Shown piece by piece: positions 8,725 to 18,041 of a DNA stretch of 64,000 nucleotides. The stretch comes from Ruegeria profundi (lineage in GTDB: Bacteria > Pseudomonadota > Alphaproteobacteria > Rhodobacterales > Rhodobacteraceae), in contig NZ_LQBP01000001.1 of the NCBI RefSeq assembly GCF_001507545.1, positions 310,001-374,000 of the forward strand. The letters are read 5' to 3'. A program made the position numbers and the translations under genes. How positions within the stretch are numbered: the first letter of the stretch is position 1; each line of letters begins with the position of its first letter. The notes beneath the pieces were generated by a model, which saw only the letters and a list, made by a program, of their open reading frames with translations, did no database searches and was not told the DNA's origin.

Positions 8725-10215
8725 ATGAACGAGATTAGCAGTATCGAGCAGGCAGCGGCTCAGATTCAGAATGCCGAAACCATGCCGCACTCCATTGAGG
8801 CAGAGCAGCAGCTTCTGGGCGCGATCCTAACCAATAACGATCTGTATGACCGTGTTGCTTCGATCATCGGGGCCGAACATTTCTATGATCCAGTACACGC
8901 CCGGATTTACGAGGTAGCCGCCGCACGCATCGCCAAGAATGCGCTGGCCTCGCCCGTGACGCTGAAATCCTTCATGGCCGAGGACGAAGGGCTGAAGGAA
9001 CTAGGCGGCCCGGCTTATCTTGTCAAACTGGCCGGCGCGTCGATCAGCGCGTTTGCTGTGCATGACTACGCCCAGATGATCTATGACCTTGCTATCCGGC
9101 GCGAGTTGATCCGGCTGGGCCGCGATATCTCGGACAAGGCGGCGCGGGTCGAGATCAGCAGCGAACCAAAAGAGCAGATAATCGAGGCCGAGCAACAGCT
9201 TTATCAGCTTTCCGAGCAGGGCCAGACCGAACAGGGTTTCAAATCCTTCCTCAAGGCGGTCACAGAAGCCGTCAACGTCACAAACGAAGCGTATCAACGC
9301 GGTGGCGGCATGGCAGGGATTTCCACCGGTCTGGCCGACCTCGACAAACAATTGGGTGGCTTGCACCCGTCCGACCTGATCATTCTGGCGGGTCGTCCGT
9401 CGATGGGTAAAACGTCATTGGCAACCAACGTCGCGTTTAACGTTGCCAAGGCGTACAAACGCGGCATCAAACCCGATGGAAGTGAAGGCGCGATTGACGG
9501 TGGCGTAGTCGGGTTCTTTTCGCTGGAGATGAGCGCCGAGCAGCTTGCAGGCCGTGTTCTGGCCGAAGCGTCTGAGATTTCATCGCATAAAATCCGTCAG
9601 GGTGACATGACCGAGGCCGAATTCCGGCGCTTTGTCGACGCGGCCAAGGAACTGGAAGCTTGCCCGCTGTTCATTGACGACACCCCGGCCTTGCCGATTT
9701 CGCAACTTGCGGCCCGTGCGCGGCGGTTGAAGCGGACGCATGGTCTGGACCTGCTGGTGATTGACTACCTTCAACTCTGCCGCGGCATGGCCGACAACCG
9801 TGTCAACGAGATTGCCGAGATTTCGATGGGCATGAAGGCCATCGCCAAAGAGCTGAACATCCCTGTTATCGCGCTGTCGCAGCTAAGCCGTCAGGTGGAA
9901 AACCGGGATGACAAACGCCCCCAGTTGTCTGACCTGCGGGAATCAGGCTCGATTGAACAAGACGCCGACGTCGTTATGTTCGTCTTCCGCGAGGAATATT
10001 ACAAAGAGCGTGAAAAACCCGGCGATCACGAGTTAGACAAGATGGAAGAATGGAAACAGGCCATGGAACGCCTACACGGCAAGGCCGAAGTCATCGTCGG
10101 TAAGCAGCGGCACGGCCCCATCGGTACGGTCGAGCTGTCCTTTGAGGCTCAGTTCACGCGCTTCGGCAACCTTGTCAAACCCTGGCAGCAAGACGGTCAG
10201 ATCGAGGGTTACTGA
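8725..10215 (+). CDS. dnaB: Replicative DNA helicase DnaB
   Basis: Hexameric 5'-3' helicase of the replication fork, 496 residues. The N-terminal collar domain opens with PHSIEAEQQLLGAIL (about 22-36). The RecA-like motor has Walker A AGRPSMGKTS near 222, Walker B LLVIDYLQL, and the DnaB-specific stretches LSQLSRQVENR and DLRESGSIEQDAD. No intein interrupts the motor. The protein is slightly longer than E. coli DnaB (471), with an insert after Walker A (KRGIKPDGSEGAID) that is usual in Alphaproteobacteria. It has its own upstream region with possible DnaA boxes and converges on the GNAT gene one base away. Confidence 0.97.
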   Translation: MNEISSIEQAAAQIQNAETMPHSIEAEQQLLGAILTNNDLYDRVASIIGAEHFYDPVHARIYEVAAARIAKNALASPVTLKSFMAEDEGLKELGGPAYLVKLAGASISAFAVHDYAQMIYDLAIRRELIRLGRDISDKAARVEISSEPKEQIIEAEQQLYQLSEQGQTEQGFKSFLKAVTEAVNVTNEAYQRGGGMAGISTGLADLDKQLGGLHPSDLIILAGRPSMGKTSLATNVAFNVAKAYKRGIKPDGSEGAIDGGVVGFFSLEMSAEQLAGRVLAEASEISSHKIRQGDMTEAEFRRFVDAAKELEACPLFIDDTPALPISQLAARARRLKRTHGLDLLVIDYLQLCRGMADNRVNEIAEISMGMKAIAKELNIPVIALSQLSRQVENRDDKRPQLSDLRESGSIEQDADVVMFVFREEYYKEREKPGDHELDKMEEWKQAMERLHGKAEVIVGKQRHGPIGTVELSFEAQFTRFGNLVKPWQQDGQIEGY

Positions 10216-10216
10216 T

Positions 10217-10756
10217 CTACCAAAGCTCAGGCTTATTGAATGCGCTGGCGCAGCGCGATGGCCCTTTGATCGGCATGTTCGATTTCCTCAGGGATTGCCC
10301 CAACCACCCGTGCGGCATGCTCAGCGTCATGGGCGGTTGGGCATCCGTTTCGGTTATCGGCTGAAACCCTGATTTGCCGTAGTAAGCGGGATCCCCATAG
10401 GTAACGACAAAGTCCACCCCTTGCTTACGCAGGTGCCCAAGCCCAAAGCTTATTAGTTTTTGACCAATGCCCGTTTTCTGACGGTCGGTTCGCACAGCCA
10501 CTGGAGACATGAGGAACACCTGTCGCGGGTCCTGATCATAGTGAAGCCGCGAAAACAAAATGCATCCACACAGCAACCTGTCATCCAAGGCCAAAACCAC
10601 CACCAAATCATCCTTGGGTGTTGAGTTCAAAAGGTCAGACGACAGAGAGCTGACCGCAAGCCCCTCGGCCTCGCCTTCCGAGGTGGTAAAGACGTGGCGA
10701 AACAACGCAGGCAGTTCGTCTGACCATGCTTGGTATTCGGCGGTCAGGTTCAGCAT
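10217..10756 (-). CDS. GNAT N-acetyltransferase (YhbS-like)
   Basis: A predicted acetyl-CoA-dependent N-acetyltransferase of 179 residues; the substrate is unknown. The acetyl-CoA loop is seen as the [14 protein letters not shown] pattern near 97-112, followed by YYGKSGF, which is typical of the YhbS group. The start at 10756 is set by TGGAGG five bases upstream; the longer frame to 10855 has no ribosome site. It converges with dnaB and is divergent from alr. Confidence 0.85.
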   Translation of the reverse strand: MLNLTAEYQAWSDELPALFRHVFTTSEGEAEGLAVSSLSSDLLNSTPKDDLVVVLALDDRLLCGCILFSRLHYDQDPRQVFLMSPVAVRTDRQKTGIGQKLISFGLGHLRKQGVDFVVTYGDPAYYGKSGFQPITETDAQPPMTLSMPHGWLGQSLRKSNMPIKGPSRCASAFNKPELW

Positions 10757-10957
10757 TTTGCCTCCATAAAGTTGCATACACGGTCCTACGTATTGCCCAC
10801 AGTTGATCACGACTTGGACACAATGGCGAGATACATCAAACAGCACGACCGCCATTTTTTGCCGTGGGGCAAGTATACGGGCCAGAAGTCGCGCAGTATC
10901 AAGGATATATGTTCAGGAATTGCCGCATTCCCCCTTGACCTACCGCGATCCAATGTC

Positions 10958-12004
10958 ATGAACAGCACCATGAGTACCGCACGACTGACGATCAACCTAC
11001 ATGCGCTGGCCAGTAACTGGCGCGCGCTCAATGCGAAAACGAATGTCGAGACCGGCGCCGTGGTCAAAGCCGACGCTTATGGTCTTGGGGCCGGGCCGGT
11101 ATCGGCAACTTTGGCTGAAGAAGGCGTTCGTAAGTTTTTTGTCGCCGTCGCCGAAGAAGGTGCCGCCGTACGCAAGGCCATTGGTCCCGGGCCGATGATC
11201 GCCGTGTTCTCCGGCCATATGGAGGGCGACACCGACCTGCTTCGGGATCATGATCTGACACCGCTGATCAACGCACCCGAGCAATTTGTGCGCCACCAAC
11301 AAGCGATGCCCGAACACGCCTTTGGCATTCAGTTGGACAGTGGCATGAATCGCCTCGGGCTAGAGCTGACAGATTGGGCCGAACTGCGCCCCAAAGCTGA
11401 GCCTTTGAAGCCGGTGGTGGTTATGTCTCATCTGGCCTGTGCGGATGAACCCGATCACCCCATGAACCAACAGCAATTGAAAACCTTCCGCGCGATGACC
11501 GACGGCGTTGCAGCCCCTCGGTCCTTAGCGGCCACCGGGGGTATACTGTTGGGGCCGGAATTCCATTTTGACTTCTGCCGCCCGGGTGTCGGTCTTTATG
11601 GCGGTATGCCGTTCGCGGAGGCCAAACCGGTTGTTACAGTCGATTTACCCGTTATTCAGGTTCGCGCGGTCGAAGTCGGAGAGACCGTTGGCTACGGCAA
11701 CACCTGGGTCGCCCGTCGTCCGTCTCGCATCGCAACCGTTGCGGCAGGCTATGCGGACGGCCTGCACCGGGCAATCGGAGGTGGCATCGACGCATTCGCC
11801 GGTGATCAGCCCTGCCCGGTGGTTGGCCGCATCTCGATGGACTTGATCACGGTCGATGTCACCGATCTGCCCCAAGACCCCGAACGTCTGCGCATTCTGA
11901 ACGGGCATCAAACCGTCGATGACCTGGCCGAGGCCGCAGGCACGATCGGGTATGAAATCCTCACCTCGCTTGGCGCGCGCTACTCTCGGGGCTACGTAGA
12001 ATGA
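10958..12004 (+). CDS. alr: Alanine racemase
   Basis: PLP enzyme that makes D-alanine for peptidoglycan. About 348 residues. The PLP lysine is in [11 protein letters not shown] near 30-40, and the catalytic tyrosine of the C-terminal barrel is in GYGNTW; the end GARYSRGYV is typical. The start is uncertain between ATG 10958 and ATG 10970, and neither has a strong ribosome site. Its stop overlaps the mlaE start by four bases (ATGA), coupling wall precursor and outer-membrane lipid transport genes; this arrangement recurs in Rhodobacteraceae. Confidence 0.94.
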   Translation: MNSTMSTARLTINLHALASNWRALNAKTNVETGAVVKADAYGLGAGPVSATLAEEGVRKFFVAVAEEGAAVRKAIGPGPMIAVFSGHMEGDTDLLRDHDLTPLINAPEQFVRHQQAMPEHAFGIQLDSGMNRLGLELTDWAELRPKAEPLKPVVVMSHLACADEPDHPMNQQQLKTFRAMTDGVAAPRSLAATGGILLGPEFHFDFCRPGVGLYGGMPFAEAKPVVTVDLPVIQVRAVEVGETVGYGNTWVARRPSRIATVAAGYADGLHRAIGGGIDAFAGDQPCPVVGRISMDLITVDVTDLPQDPERLRILNGHQTVDDLAEAAGTIGYEILTSLGARYSRGYVE

Positions 12005-12783
12005 ATCCTTTCTTTTTGCTGGGCGGGTTGGGCCGGGCGGTTCTGGCCCTTTTCGCCACTTTTGGCCGGGTGGGGCTGTTCGCGTTTCATGCGGTCTCAC
12101 ACATTTTCCGCCCGCCCTATTACCCGCGTGAATTTGCCGTTGCCCTGATGAATATCGGCTGGCTGTCCCTGCCAGTTGTCGGCCTGACTGCCATCTTCAC
12201 TGGTGGCGCGCTGGCGCTTCAAATCTATGCCGGCGGCGCGCGCTTCAATGCCGAGGCCGTGGTGCCGCAGATCGTCGCCATCGGTATGGTGCGGGAACTT
12301 GGCCCTGTCCTTGTGGGCCTGATGATCGCCGCGCGCGTCACCTCCTCCATCGCGGCCGAGATCGCCACCATGAAAGTCACCGAGCAGATCGACGCGCTGG
12401 TCACCTTGTCGACCCATCCGATGAAATACCTGACGGCCCCCCGCGTTCTGGCCGCGCTGATCACCGTTCCGCTGCTGGTCGGCATCGGTGACATCATCGG
12501 TATCGCAGGCGGCTACGTGGTTGCGACACAGAACCTTGGCTTCAACCCCGCGACCTACCTGTTGAACACCGTCAATTTCCTTGAAACGCGGGATATCGTT
12601 TCCTCGCTTGTCAAAGGGGCCGCCTTCGGAGTGATCGCGGCCGTCATGGGGTGCTACTATGGCATGAATTCGGGGCGTGGCGCGCAAGGCGTGGGCCGGG
12701 CCACCAAATCCTCGGTTGAGTCTGCCGCTATCATGATTCTCGCCGCCAACTTCATTCTGACAGGGGTATTCTTCTCGCTATGA
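12001..12783 (+). CDS. mlaE: MlaE-type lipid ABC transporter permease
   Basis: Permease subunit of a Mla-type system that moves phospholipids across the envelope. The 260 residues have five to six hydrophobic segments and the hallmark MlaE region: [32 protein letters not shown] and the [14 protein letters not shown] coupling segment. It overlaps alr upstream and mlaF downstream by four bases each. No MlaD (MCE), MlaC or MlaB gene is found in this window, so the periplasmic partner must be elsewhere or is missing. Confidence 0.93.
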   Translation: MNPFFLLGGLGRAVLALFATFGRVGLFAFHAVSHIFRPPYYPREFAVALMNIGWLSLPVVGLTAIFTGGALALQIYAGGARFNAEAVVPQIVAIGMVRELGPVLVGLMIAARVTSSIAAEIATMKVTEQIDALVTLSTHPMKYLTAPRVLAALITVPLLVGIGDIIGIAGGYVVATQNLGFNPATYLLNTVNFLETRDIVSSLVKGAAFGVIAAVMGCYYGMNSGRGAQGVGRATKSSVESAAIMILAANFILTGVFFSL

Positions 12784-13526
12784 TCCGGATGGAGAATGTA
12801 GAAAAAGCGTTTGGGTCCAATCAGGTTCTGCAAGGCATGAACCTTGAGATTGCCAAGGGCACATCGATGGTCATCATTGGCGGCTCGGGCACCGGAAAAT
12901 CGGTGGCCCTGAAATGCATCCTTGGCCTGATTAAGCCCGACAGCGGTATGATTTATGTCGATGGCAAAGACGCAAGCACGGGCGACCGCGACGCGTTTCT
13001 GGCCCGGTTCGGCATGTTGTTTCAGGGGGGAGCCCTGTTCGATTCCCTGCCCGTTTGGCAAAACGTCGCATTTCGTTTGCTGCGCGGCCCAATGAAGCAA
13101 CCTGCCGACTATGCGCGCGAAATCGCCATCGACAAGTTGCGCCGCGTAGGGCTGCGTTCCAACGTGGCCGATTTGTACCCCTCGGAACTTTCGGGCGGCA
13201 TGCAGAAACGCGTGGGCCTTGCCCGCGCAATCGCCGCCGAGCCCGAGATCATTTTCTTCGACGAACCTACCACCGGTCTGGACCCGATCATGTCCGGCGT
13301 CATCAACGACCTGATCCGCGAGATCGTGACCGAAATGGGCGCCACCGCGATGACCATCACCCACGACATGAGCTCGGTCCGCGCGATTGCTGACAACGTG
13401 GCGATGCTGCATGACGGCGTGATCCAGTGGACCGGCCCGGTAAGCCAGATGGATTCCTCGGGCGATCCGTATCTTGAGCAGTTCATCAGCGGGAGCGCAG
13501 AAGGGCCGATTGAGGCGGTGCGGTGA
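12780..13526 (+). CDS. mlaF: MlaF-type lipid ABC transporter ATPase
   Basis: ATPase partner of MlaE, 248 residues. Walker A GGSGTGKS is at 34-41, the signature LSGGMQKR begins at 137, and Walker B IIFFDEPTTGLDP covers about 157-169; a switch histidine follows in TITHDM. The MlaF/Ttg2A-like glycine-rich Q loop FQGGALFDSLPVWQNV is clear. Its ATG overlaps the mlaE stop. The next gene in the same direction is a broken XRE gene and then a PqiA-domain gene. Confidence 0.94.
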   Translation: MIRMENVEKAFGSNQVLQGMNLEIAKGTSMVIIGGSGTGKSVALKCILGLIKPDSGMIYVDGKDASTGDRDAFLARFGMLFQGGALFDSLPVWQNVAFRLLRGPMKQPADYAREIAIDKLRRVGLRSNVADLYPSELSGGMQKRVGLARAIAAEPEIIFFDEPTTGLDPIMSGVINDLIREIVTEMGATAMTITHDMSSVRAIADNVAMLHDGVIQWTGPVSQMDSSGDPYLEQFISGSAEGPIEAVR

Positions 13527-13630
13527 TGGACCTATCTAAAATTCTTTTTTGACAGGTTATCTCGTACCAACCATGCCCATATGCCATTAGCCGTTATGGT
13601 TTCAAGCAATTCCGAAAATGCAGGCAAGCG

Positions 13631-13911
13631 ATGGACGACAAAAAACCAAGGCCATTTGAAGACATTGCCACCCGCTTAAAATGGCACCGGACCAAGGTTC
13701 TTGGATAAACCCAAGCAGAGTTTGTTGAAAGCATAGATTTAAAAGAAGTGCTTACTCTTTGTGGGAGGCGGGTACACAGAGATTATCTTTGGGTGGCGCT
13801 TTGGTTCTTCGGAAAAAGTATGGGCTGTCCTTAGACTTTCTATACGAAGGAAACGATGACGCGCTGCCGATGGCCTTACGCAATGCTTGGCGCGAGGGCG
13901 TCCAAGTCTGA
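13631..13911 (+). pseudogene. Degenerate XRE-family HTH repressor gene
   Basis: Translating from the ATG at 13631 gives an HTH protein start (FEDIATRLKWHRTKVLG) that hits an in-frame TAA at 13706. Continuing through it gives TQAEFVESIDLK, and a one-base loss near 13745 moves the frame. The shifted frame then reads SAYSLWEAG, LSLGGALVLRKKYGLSLDF and LYEGNDDALPMALRNAW to a TGA at 13909. The reconstructed protein of about 93 residues matches the small XRE/Cro-like regulators common in Rhodobacteraceae. Two independent lesions make a functional product unlikely. A near-consensus -35 (TTGACA at 13549) lies upstream. The rest of this 468-base gap holds no other gene. Confidence 0.8.
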
Positions 13912-13994
13912 CAGGCAATTTACGCGGCTATTCGCAGAGGTGATTTCGTCTATTGTGTAACTAATCGGTCCCGACATGGTAAATAAGTAGGTTC

Positions 13995-14447
13995 ATGACC
14001 CTCCGCCTTGCCACCCTCTCACTCCTGATCCTCTACCCCATCGCGTGGTTCGCTCCGCTGATGCGAGCGGGGCTACTCCCGATCTTCGGCTTGTCGGAAA
14101 TAAGCGTCATAACCGGGCTCCAGTCCTTGTGGAAATCGGACGTCTTCCTGGCACTGATCGTCACGGTCTTTGCCCTCTTCGCGCCTTACATCAAAACCAT
14201 CGGCACTGCCCTGATCCAATGGGACCTGCTGGATGCACGTGTCCAACCGGCGCTGAATATCCTCGGCAAACTGGCGATGGCCGACATTTTCCTGATCGCG
14301 CTTTACATCACGCTGGCCAAGGGAATCTCTTACGCGACCATTGAAACCGCATGGGGCCTATATCTATTCACGGCCTGCATTCTGGCCTCGATCGCACTGG
14401 GTCACATTACGGAAATGACACGCAGTTCACGAAATACTCTGAGCTAA
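13995..14447 (+). CDS. Single-domain PqiA (paraquat-inducible protein A) membrane protein
   Basis: A 150-residue integral membrane protein with four hydrophobic segments and the PqiA signatures LPIFGLSEISVITGLQSLW and LGKLAMADIFLIALYI. Full PqiA proteins have two such domains of ~200 residues, so this is a half-length form. PqiA works with PqiB/C MCE proteins in envelope lipid handling, and its position after mlaEF suggests a related job. A weak ribosome site (AGTAGG) precedes the ATG. No pqiB is present here. Confidence 0.82.
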   Translation: MTLRLATLSLLILYPIAWFAPLMRAGLLPIFGLSEISVITGLQSLWKSDVFLALIVTVFALFAPYIKTIGTALIQWDLLDARVQPALNILGKLAMADIFLIALYITLAKGISYATIETAWGLYLFTACILASIALGHITEMTRSSRNTLS

Positions 14448-14596
14448 TTGATTGAAAACACTCATCTGAGTATCATTATCTTATTTCGAGCAGCAAAAAA
14501 TTGTCGTTTTCAGGTCCGCAGCGGATCAATCTGCGTGTTTTGGATTTCTCCGCTTGGGTCTGGTTGTGTACCGGTTTTTAAAGGAGTTCGTCGACC

Positions 14597-15382
14597 ATGA
14601 CTGCCCTCCATAATATTACTTTGCAATTTCAGAATGTCTTTTTGAGACTAACTTTTGCACTCATATGTGCAGCAGCCCTTTTCGCCGTTTCCGTAACGTT
14701 TTTGTCAGCATTGGGGGTGCTTCCCTGGCTATCCATGCAAGCCGGTCTCGCGGGAGGATCAGCTATGGACGCCGGAATGTATATCCAGATTGGCATAACC
14801 ATACTGGTTCTCATGCTGGCTTTTTACTTGCCGGCAAATGCACGGATGATGGCCTTGGAAAACAGCCATCGTAGGTTTGCTTTGAACATGCACGATGTGT
14901 CCGAAGCCTATCAGTTAGCGCACGCTGCGGATCGTGGCGGTCTGTTCGTCATGTCTTCCGAGTTCGACGCAGTGAAAGAGCGGATAGCCTTCTTGCGCCA
15001 GCACCCTCAGTTGCAATCGCTCGAACCCGAGATACTGGAACTGGCAGCGCAGATGAGCCACATCAGCCATGATCTTGCCGAAACCTACGGCGACGCACAG
15101 GTCAACCGAGCGCGGACATTCCTGCAACAACGGCAGGAAGAAATCGAAATGTTCCAGCACCGTTTGGAAGAAGCGCAAGTCATCCAGAATGAACTGCGCC
15201 AGTGGACACGCGACGTTGAAATGGAAGAAGCAATTGCCCGGTCGCAATTGACGCGCCTCCGGGACGAACTGTTTGAATTGCTTCCAGAATTGTCGGTTCA
15301 GTTGCAGGCACAGTCGCAGGATGGCGCACCTGCTTCATCCAGCGTGGTCGCGATGTCGCCACCGCCCCGCGCGGCTGAGTAG
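14597..15382 (+). CDS. Membrane-anchored coiled-coil protein of unknown function
   Basis: I do not recognise a named domain. The 261 residues begin with two hydrophobic segments (about 15-42 and 62-80) separated by a short loop, so both ends are predicted cytosolic. The rest is hydrophilic and strongly helical: a region around 90-125, then a glutamate/glutamine-rich coiled coil (about 135-240) with heptad-like leucines, and a short proline-rich tail. Similar proteins in roseobacters are sometimes labelled 'DNA repair protein', but nothing in the sequence supports that. The ATG follows AAAGGAG by ten bases. It sits directly before radA, separated by a 119-base GC-rich gap with small hairpins. 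Confidence 0.75.
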   Translation: MTALHNITLQFQNVFLRLTFALICAAALFAVSVTFLSALGVLPWLSMQAGLAGGSAMDAGMYIQIGITILVLMLAFYLPANARMMALENSHRRFALNMHDVSEAYQLAHAADRGGLFVMSSEFDAVKERIAFLRQHPQLQSLEPEILELAAQMSHISHDLAETYGDAQVNRARTFLQQRQEEIEMFQHRLEEAQVIQNELRQWTRDVEMEEAIARSQLTRLRDELFELLPELSVQLQAQSQDGAPASSSVVAMSPPPRAAE

Positions 15383-15501
15383 GCGCGTATGCGCCCGCCG
15401 CGGACGATGGCCCAAGGGGCCTGAGGACGCGGCGCGCCATCGGCGGAGATGAAAGCCCGCAAGGGCTTGAAGAACGGCCCAACCTCGGGCACCAAGGCCG
15501 C

Positions 15502-16863
15502 ATGGCAAAAACGACTTTCTCCTGCTCGGCCTGCGGCGCGTCGCATTCGCGCTGGTCCGGGCGTTGCGACGCATGCGGTGAATGGAACACGATCACGCAA
15601 GACGTGCCCCTTTCGGCTGGACCCGCGAAAAAGTCACTCGGTGGTAAACGCGGCCAGTCTATCACCCTCACGGATTTATCCACCGAGGAAACGCCCCCAC
15701 CCCGCACCCTCTGCGGGGTCGAGGAACTGGACCGCGTACTTGGCGGTGGCCTTGTTCCCGCTTCGGCGCTGTTGGTCGGCGGAGACCCCGGCATCGGCAA
15801 ATCCACCCTCTTGCTTCAGGCCGCAGCGCGGTTTTCCCGCGCGGGCGTCAAGACTATCTATGTTTCGGGCGAGGAAGCCAGCGCGCAAGTCCGCATGCGT
15901 GCCCGGCGTCTGGGACTTGAGGACGCACCGGTTCAGTTGGCCGCCGAAACCAACCTGCGCAACATCCTGACGACGCTCGAGGCAGAAAAGCCCGGCCTTG
16001 CCATTATCGACTCGATTCAGACGATGTGGGCAGACAATGTGGACAGCGCGCCCGGTTCAGTATCACAAGTCCGGGCCGCTGCGCATGAATTGACCACGTT
16101 TGCGAAACGACATGGTGTGTCAATCATCATGGTCGGTCATGTTACCAAAGAGGGTCAGATCGCAGGCCCGCGTGTGGTCGAACACATGGTTGATACCGTG
16201 CTTTATTTTGAAGGTGAGCGTGGTCACCAATTCCGTATTCTGCGCGCCGTTAAAAACCGGTTCGGCCCCGCTGACGAGATCGGCGTATTTGAGATGACCG
16301 GCAAAGGGCTGGCTCAGGTCACCAATCCTTCGGCCTTGTTCCTGTCGGAACGTGGCGCCCCGAGCCCCGGATCTGCCGTTTTCGCTGGTATAGAGGGCAC
16401 GCGCCCCGTCCTGGTTGAGTTGCAGGCGCTTGTGGCCCCTTCGCCCCATTCTCAACCCCGCCGGACCGTCGTTGGATGGGACAGCGGGCGGCTGGCCATG
16501 ATCCTTGCCGTGCTCGAAGCGCGCTGCGGCGTGCCTTTTGCGGGGCTTGACGTCTATCTGAATGTGGCCGGAGGGCTGAAAGTCAGCGAACCCGCCGCAG
16601 ACCTTGCGGTCGCCGCCGCCCTGCTCAGCGCCCGCGAAGACACGGCCCTGCCCGCTGATACCGTTGTTTTCGGAGAAATCTCGCTATCCGGGGCACTTAG
16701 ACCGGCCCCGCAAACCGAAAACAGGTTGAAAGAGGCGCAAAAACTTGGTTTCAAATCGGCCATTGCTCCGGCGGGTGGCAAAACCGGTACTGTGGCAGGT
16801 CTGACACTCACCCGACCCTCTGATTTGGTGGGGTTTGTTGGCGAAACCTTCGGAGCAGGTTAA
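15502..16863 (+). CDS. radA: DNA repair protein RadA (Sms)
   Basis: RecA-like ATPase that drives branch migration during recombination. Of its 453 residues, 8-25 form the C4 zinc motif (Cys8, 11, 22, 25), Walker A GGDPGIGKST is at 93-102, the diagnostic KNRFG motif is at 251-255, and a Lon-protease-like domain fills the C-terminal third. Full length and intact. The ATG is preceded by a weak AAGG. It is followed 41 bases later by cvpA. Confidence 0.97.
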   Translation: MAKTTFSCSACGASHSRWSGRCDACGEWNTITQDVPLSAGPAKKSLGGKRGQSITLTDLSTEETPPPRTLCGVEELDRVLGGGLVPASALLVGGDPGIGKSTLLLQAAARFSRAGVKTIYVSGEEASAQVRMRARRLGLEDAPVQLAAETNLRNILTTLEAEKPGLAIIDSIQTMWADNVDSAPGSVSQVRAAAHELTTFAKRHGVSIIMVGHVTKEGQIAGPRVVEHMVDTVLYFEGERGHQFRILRAVKNRFGPADEIGVFEMTGKGLAQVTNPSALFLSERGAPSPGSAVFAGIEGTRPVLVELQALVAPSPHSQPRRTVVGWDSGRLAMILAVLEARCGVPFAGLDVYLNVAGGLKVSEPAADLAVAAALLSAREDTALPADTVVFGEISLSGALRPAPQTENRLKEAQKLGFKSAIAPAGGKTGTVAGLTLTRPSDLVGFVGETFGAG

Positions 16864-16904
16864 GATAGCACCTTAAGGGGCTGAAAAAAATACAGGCGAG
16901 GGCC

Positions 16905-17525
16905 ATGGAAGGTTTTACAATTATCGACGGGGTGGTTGCCCTGATCATCGTCGTGTCGGGCTTGCTGGCCTATTCCCGAGGGTTCCTGCGCGAGGTTCTG
17001 GCCATCGCGGGCTGGGTCGCGGCCGCCGTTCTGGCCTTTATCTTTGCGCCTCAGGCTGTCCCATTGGTGAAAGAAATCCCGGTGGTCGGGGATTTCCTGC
17101 GCGACAGTTGCGAACTATCGGTGATAACCGGCTTTGCCGCAGTTTTTGCCGTTGCGTTGATCGTAGTCAGTATTTTCACACCGCTGTTTTCGTCGATCGT
17201 GCAACGTTCAGCCATTGGCGGATTGGACCAGGCGCTTGGCTTTTTCTTTGGCATCGCACGCGGTATCCTCCTGGTTGCCATCGCCTTCTTTGTCTACGAC
17301 ACGATCATGACCGGCCAATCCTACACGATTGTAGACGAAAGCCGCTCTGCCAAAGTGTTCGAACAATTCAGCGACCGGATCGAAGAACAGAACCCGGAAC
17401 AGGCTCTGGGATGGGTTACACAGCAATATGAAGAGCTTGTTGCAAGCTGTGGCGCTGACACCCAAACCACGCCAGAGCCAGCGGCCCCCGCCGCGGACGA
17501 AACAGCACCCGCTACCACTGAATGA
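16905..17525 (+). CDS. cvpA: CvpA family membrane protein
   Basis: Inner-membrane protein of 206 residues with four hydrophobic helices (about 5-25, 30-48, 67-87, 105-125), the conserved start IIDGVVALIIVVSGLLAYSRG, and a long acidic, alanine/proline-rich cytosolic tail. In E. coli cvpA sits upstream of purF and is needed for colicin V secretion and bile tolerance; here too purF follows, but a terminator and a minus-strand gene lie between, so they are not one operon. The general function remains unclear. Confidence 0.9.
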   Translation: MEGFTIIDGVVALIIVVSGLLAYSRGFLREVLAIAGWVAAAVLAFIFAPQAVPLVKEIPVVGDFLRDSCELSVITGFAAVFAVALIVVSIFTPLFSSIVQRSAIGGLDQALGFFFGIARGILLVAIAFFVYDTIMTGQSYTIVDESRSAKVFEQFSDRIEEQNPEQALGWVTQQYEELVASCGADTQTTPEPAAPAADETAPATTE

Positions 17526-17531
17526 GAAAAA

Positions 17532-17557
17532 GCCCGGTTTTTACCGGGCATTTTTTT
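17532..17557 (+). terminator. Intrinsic terminator after cvpA
   Basis: Stem GCCCGG/CCGGGC (17532-17537 and 17544-17549) with a T-rich loop, followed by seven T residues. It begins seven bases after the cvpA stop. Confidence 0.88.
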
Positions 17558-17579
17558 CCGTAGCGACGGGATGGGCGAG

Positions 17580-17801
17580 CTAAACGAAACCCTCGCCCGC
17601 GCAGACCGTACATCTCATGGTTTTAACGCCAAAACACCCGTCACAGCGCCCAAAAACCGGCTTACCGTGAATATCCCGACTTTTGACAACCTCTCCAGCT
17701 CCATTGCAGATGGGACATGGCGCGCGTCCCATGCCGCGGCAACGATGGCACCGGCGCTTTGTATGCTCTTCCTTTTTTTGTCCTTGCTTGTGTTCCCACA
17801 T
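17580..17801 (-). CDS. Small protein with DnaJ-like CxxC zinc motifs
   Basis: A 73-residue protein made of four cysteine pairs of the DnaJ central-domain kind: CHRCRGMG, CPICNGAG, CDGCFGVK and CTVCAGEG. Three are of the CxxCxGxG type and the third is altered. Two zinc ions could be bound. There is no J-domain. Such stand-alone modules are often assigned as putative zinc chaperone-like proteins, but the function is unknown. I chose the ATG at 17801; the frame stays open to 17945, and the ribosome site (GGGG) is weak, so the start is uncertain. It converges on cvpA across the terminator. Confidence 0.72.
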   Translation of the reverse strand: MWEHKQGQKKEEHTKRRCHRCRGMGRAPCPICNGAGEVVKSRDIHGKPVFGRCDGCFGVKTMRCTVCAGEGFV

Positions 17802-17918
17802 AACCAAGCCCCAATCGACACTAGACGGATTTTGATACTCTTTAATCTTGATATGACAACACAAGGCTGGCCCGGTGTCACCTTTTGATGCCGTGACCGG
17901 AAAAACCTTGTGCAGGAA

Positions 17919-17932
17919 ATCACAATTGTGAT
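17919..17932. promoter_or_regulatory. Perfect 14-base palindrome between the zinc-motif gene and purF
   Basis: ATCACAATTGTGAT reads the same on both strands and lies 118 bases upstream of the zinc-motif gene and 221 bases upstream of purF, in a 352-base gap without a gene. It looks like an operator for a dimeric repressor. No regulator in this window is an obvious match. Confidence 0.45.
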
Positions 17933-18041
17933 CCTTTGATGACACAGGTCCCGTTAGGCATTATGTGGATGCCGAACTGACATGGAATCGGAGCTACCGA
18001 TCTTGCTGTACCCGTTTTTACCTCGCGCCTGCCCGCAGGAC

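Noticed and set aside
12657..13412. Minus-strand frame of 251 codons opposite mlaF
   Set aside because: Mirror of the Walker-containing mlaF gene; composition typical of antisense frames.
15382..15501. GC-rich hairpins before radA, including AAGCCC-GCAA-GGGCTT at 15453-15468
   Set aside because: Short stems in a GC-rich 119-base gap are expected by chance, there is no T-run and no known RNA family core.
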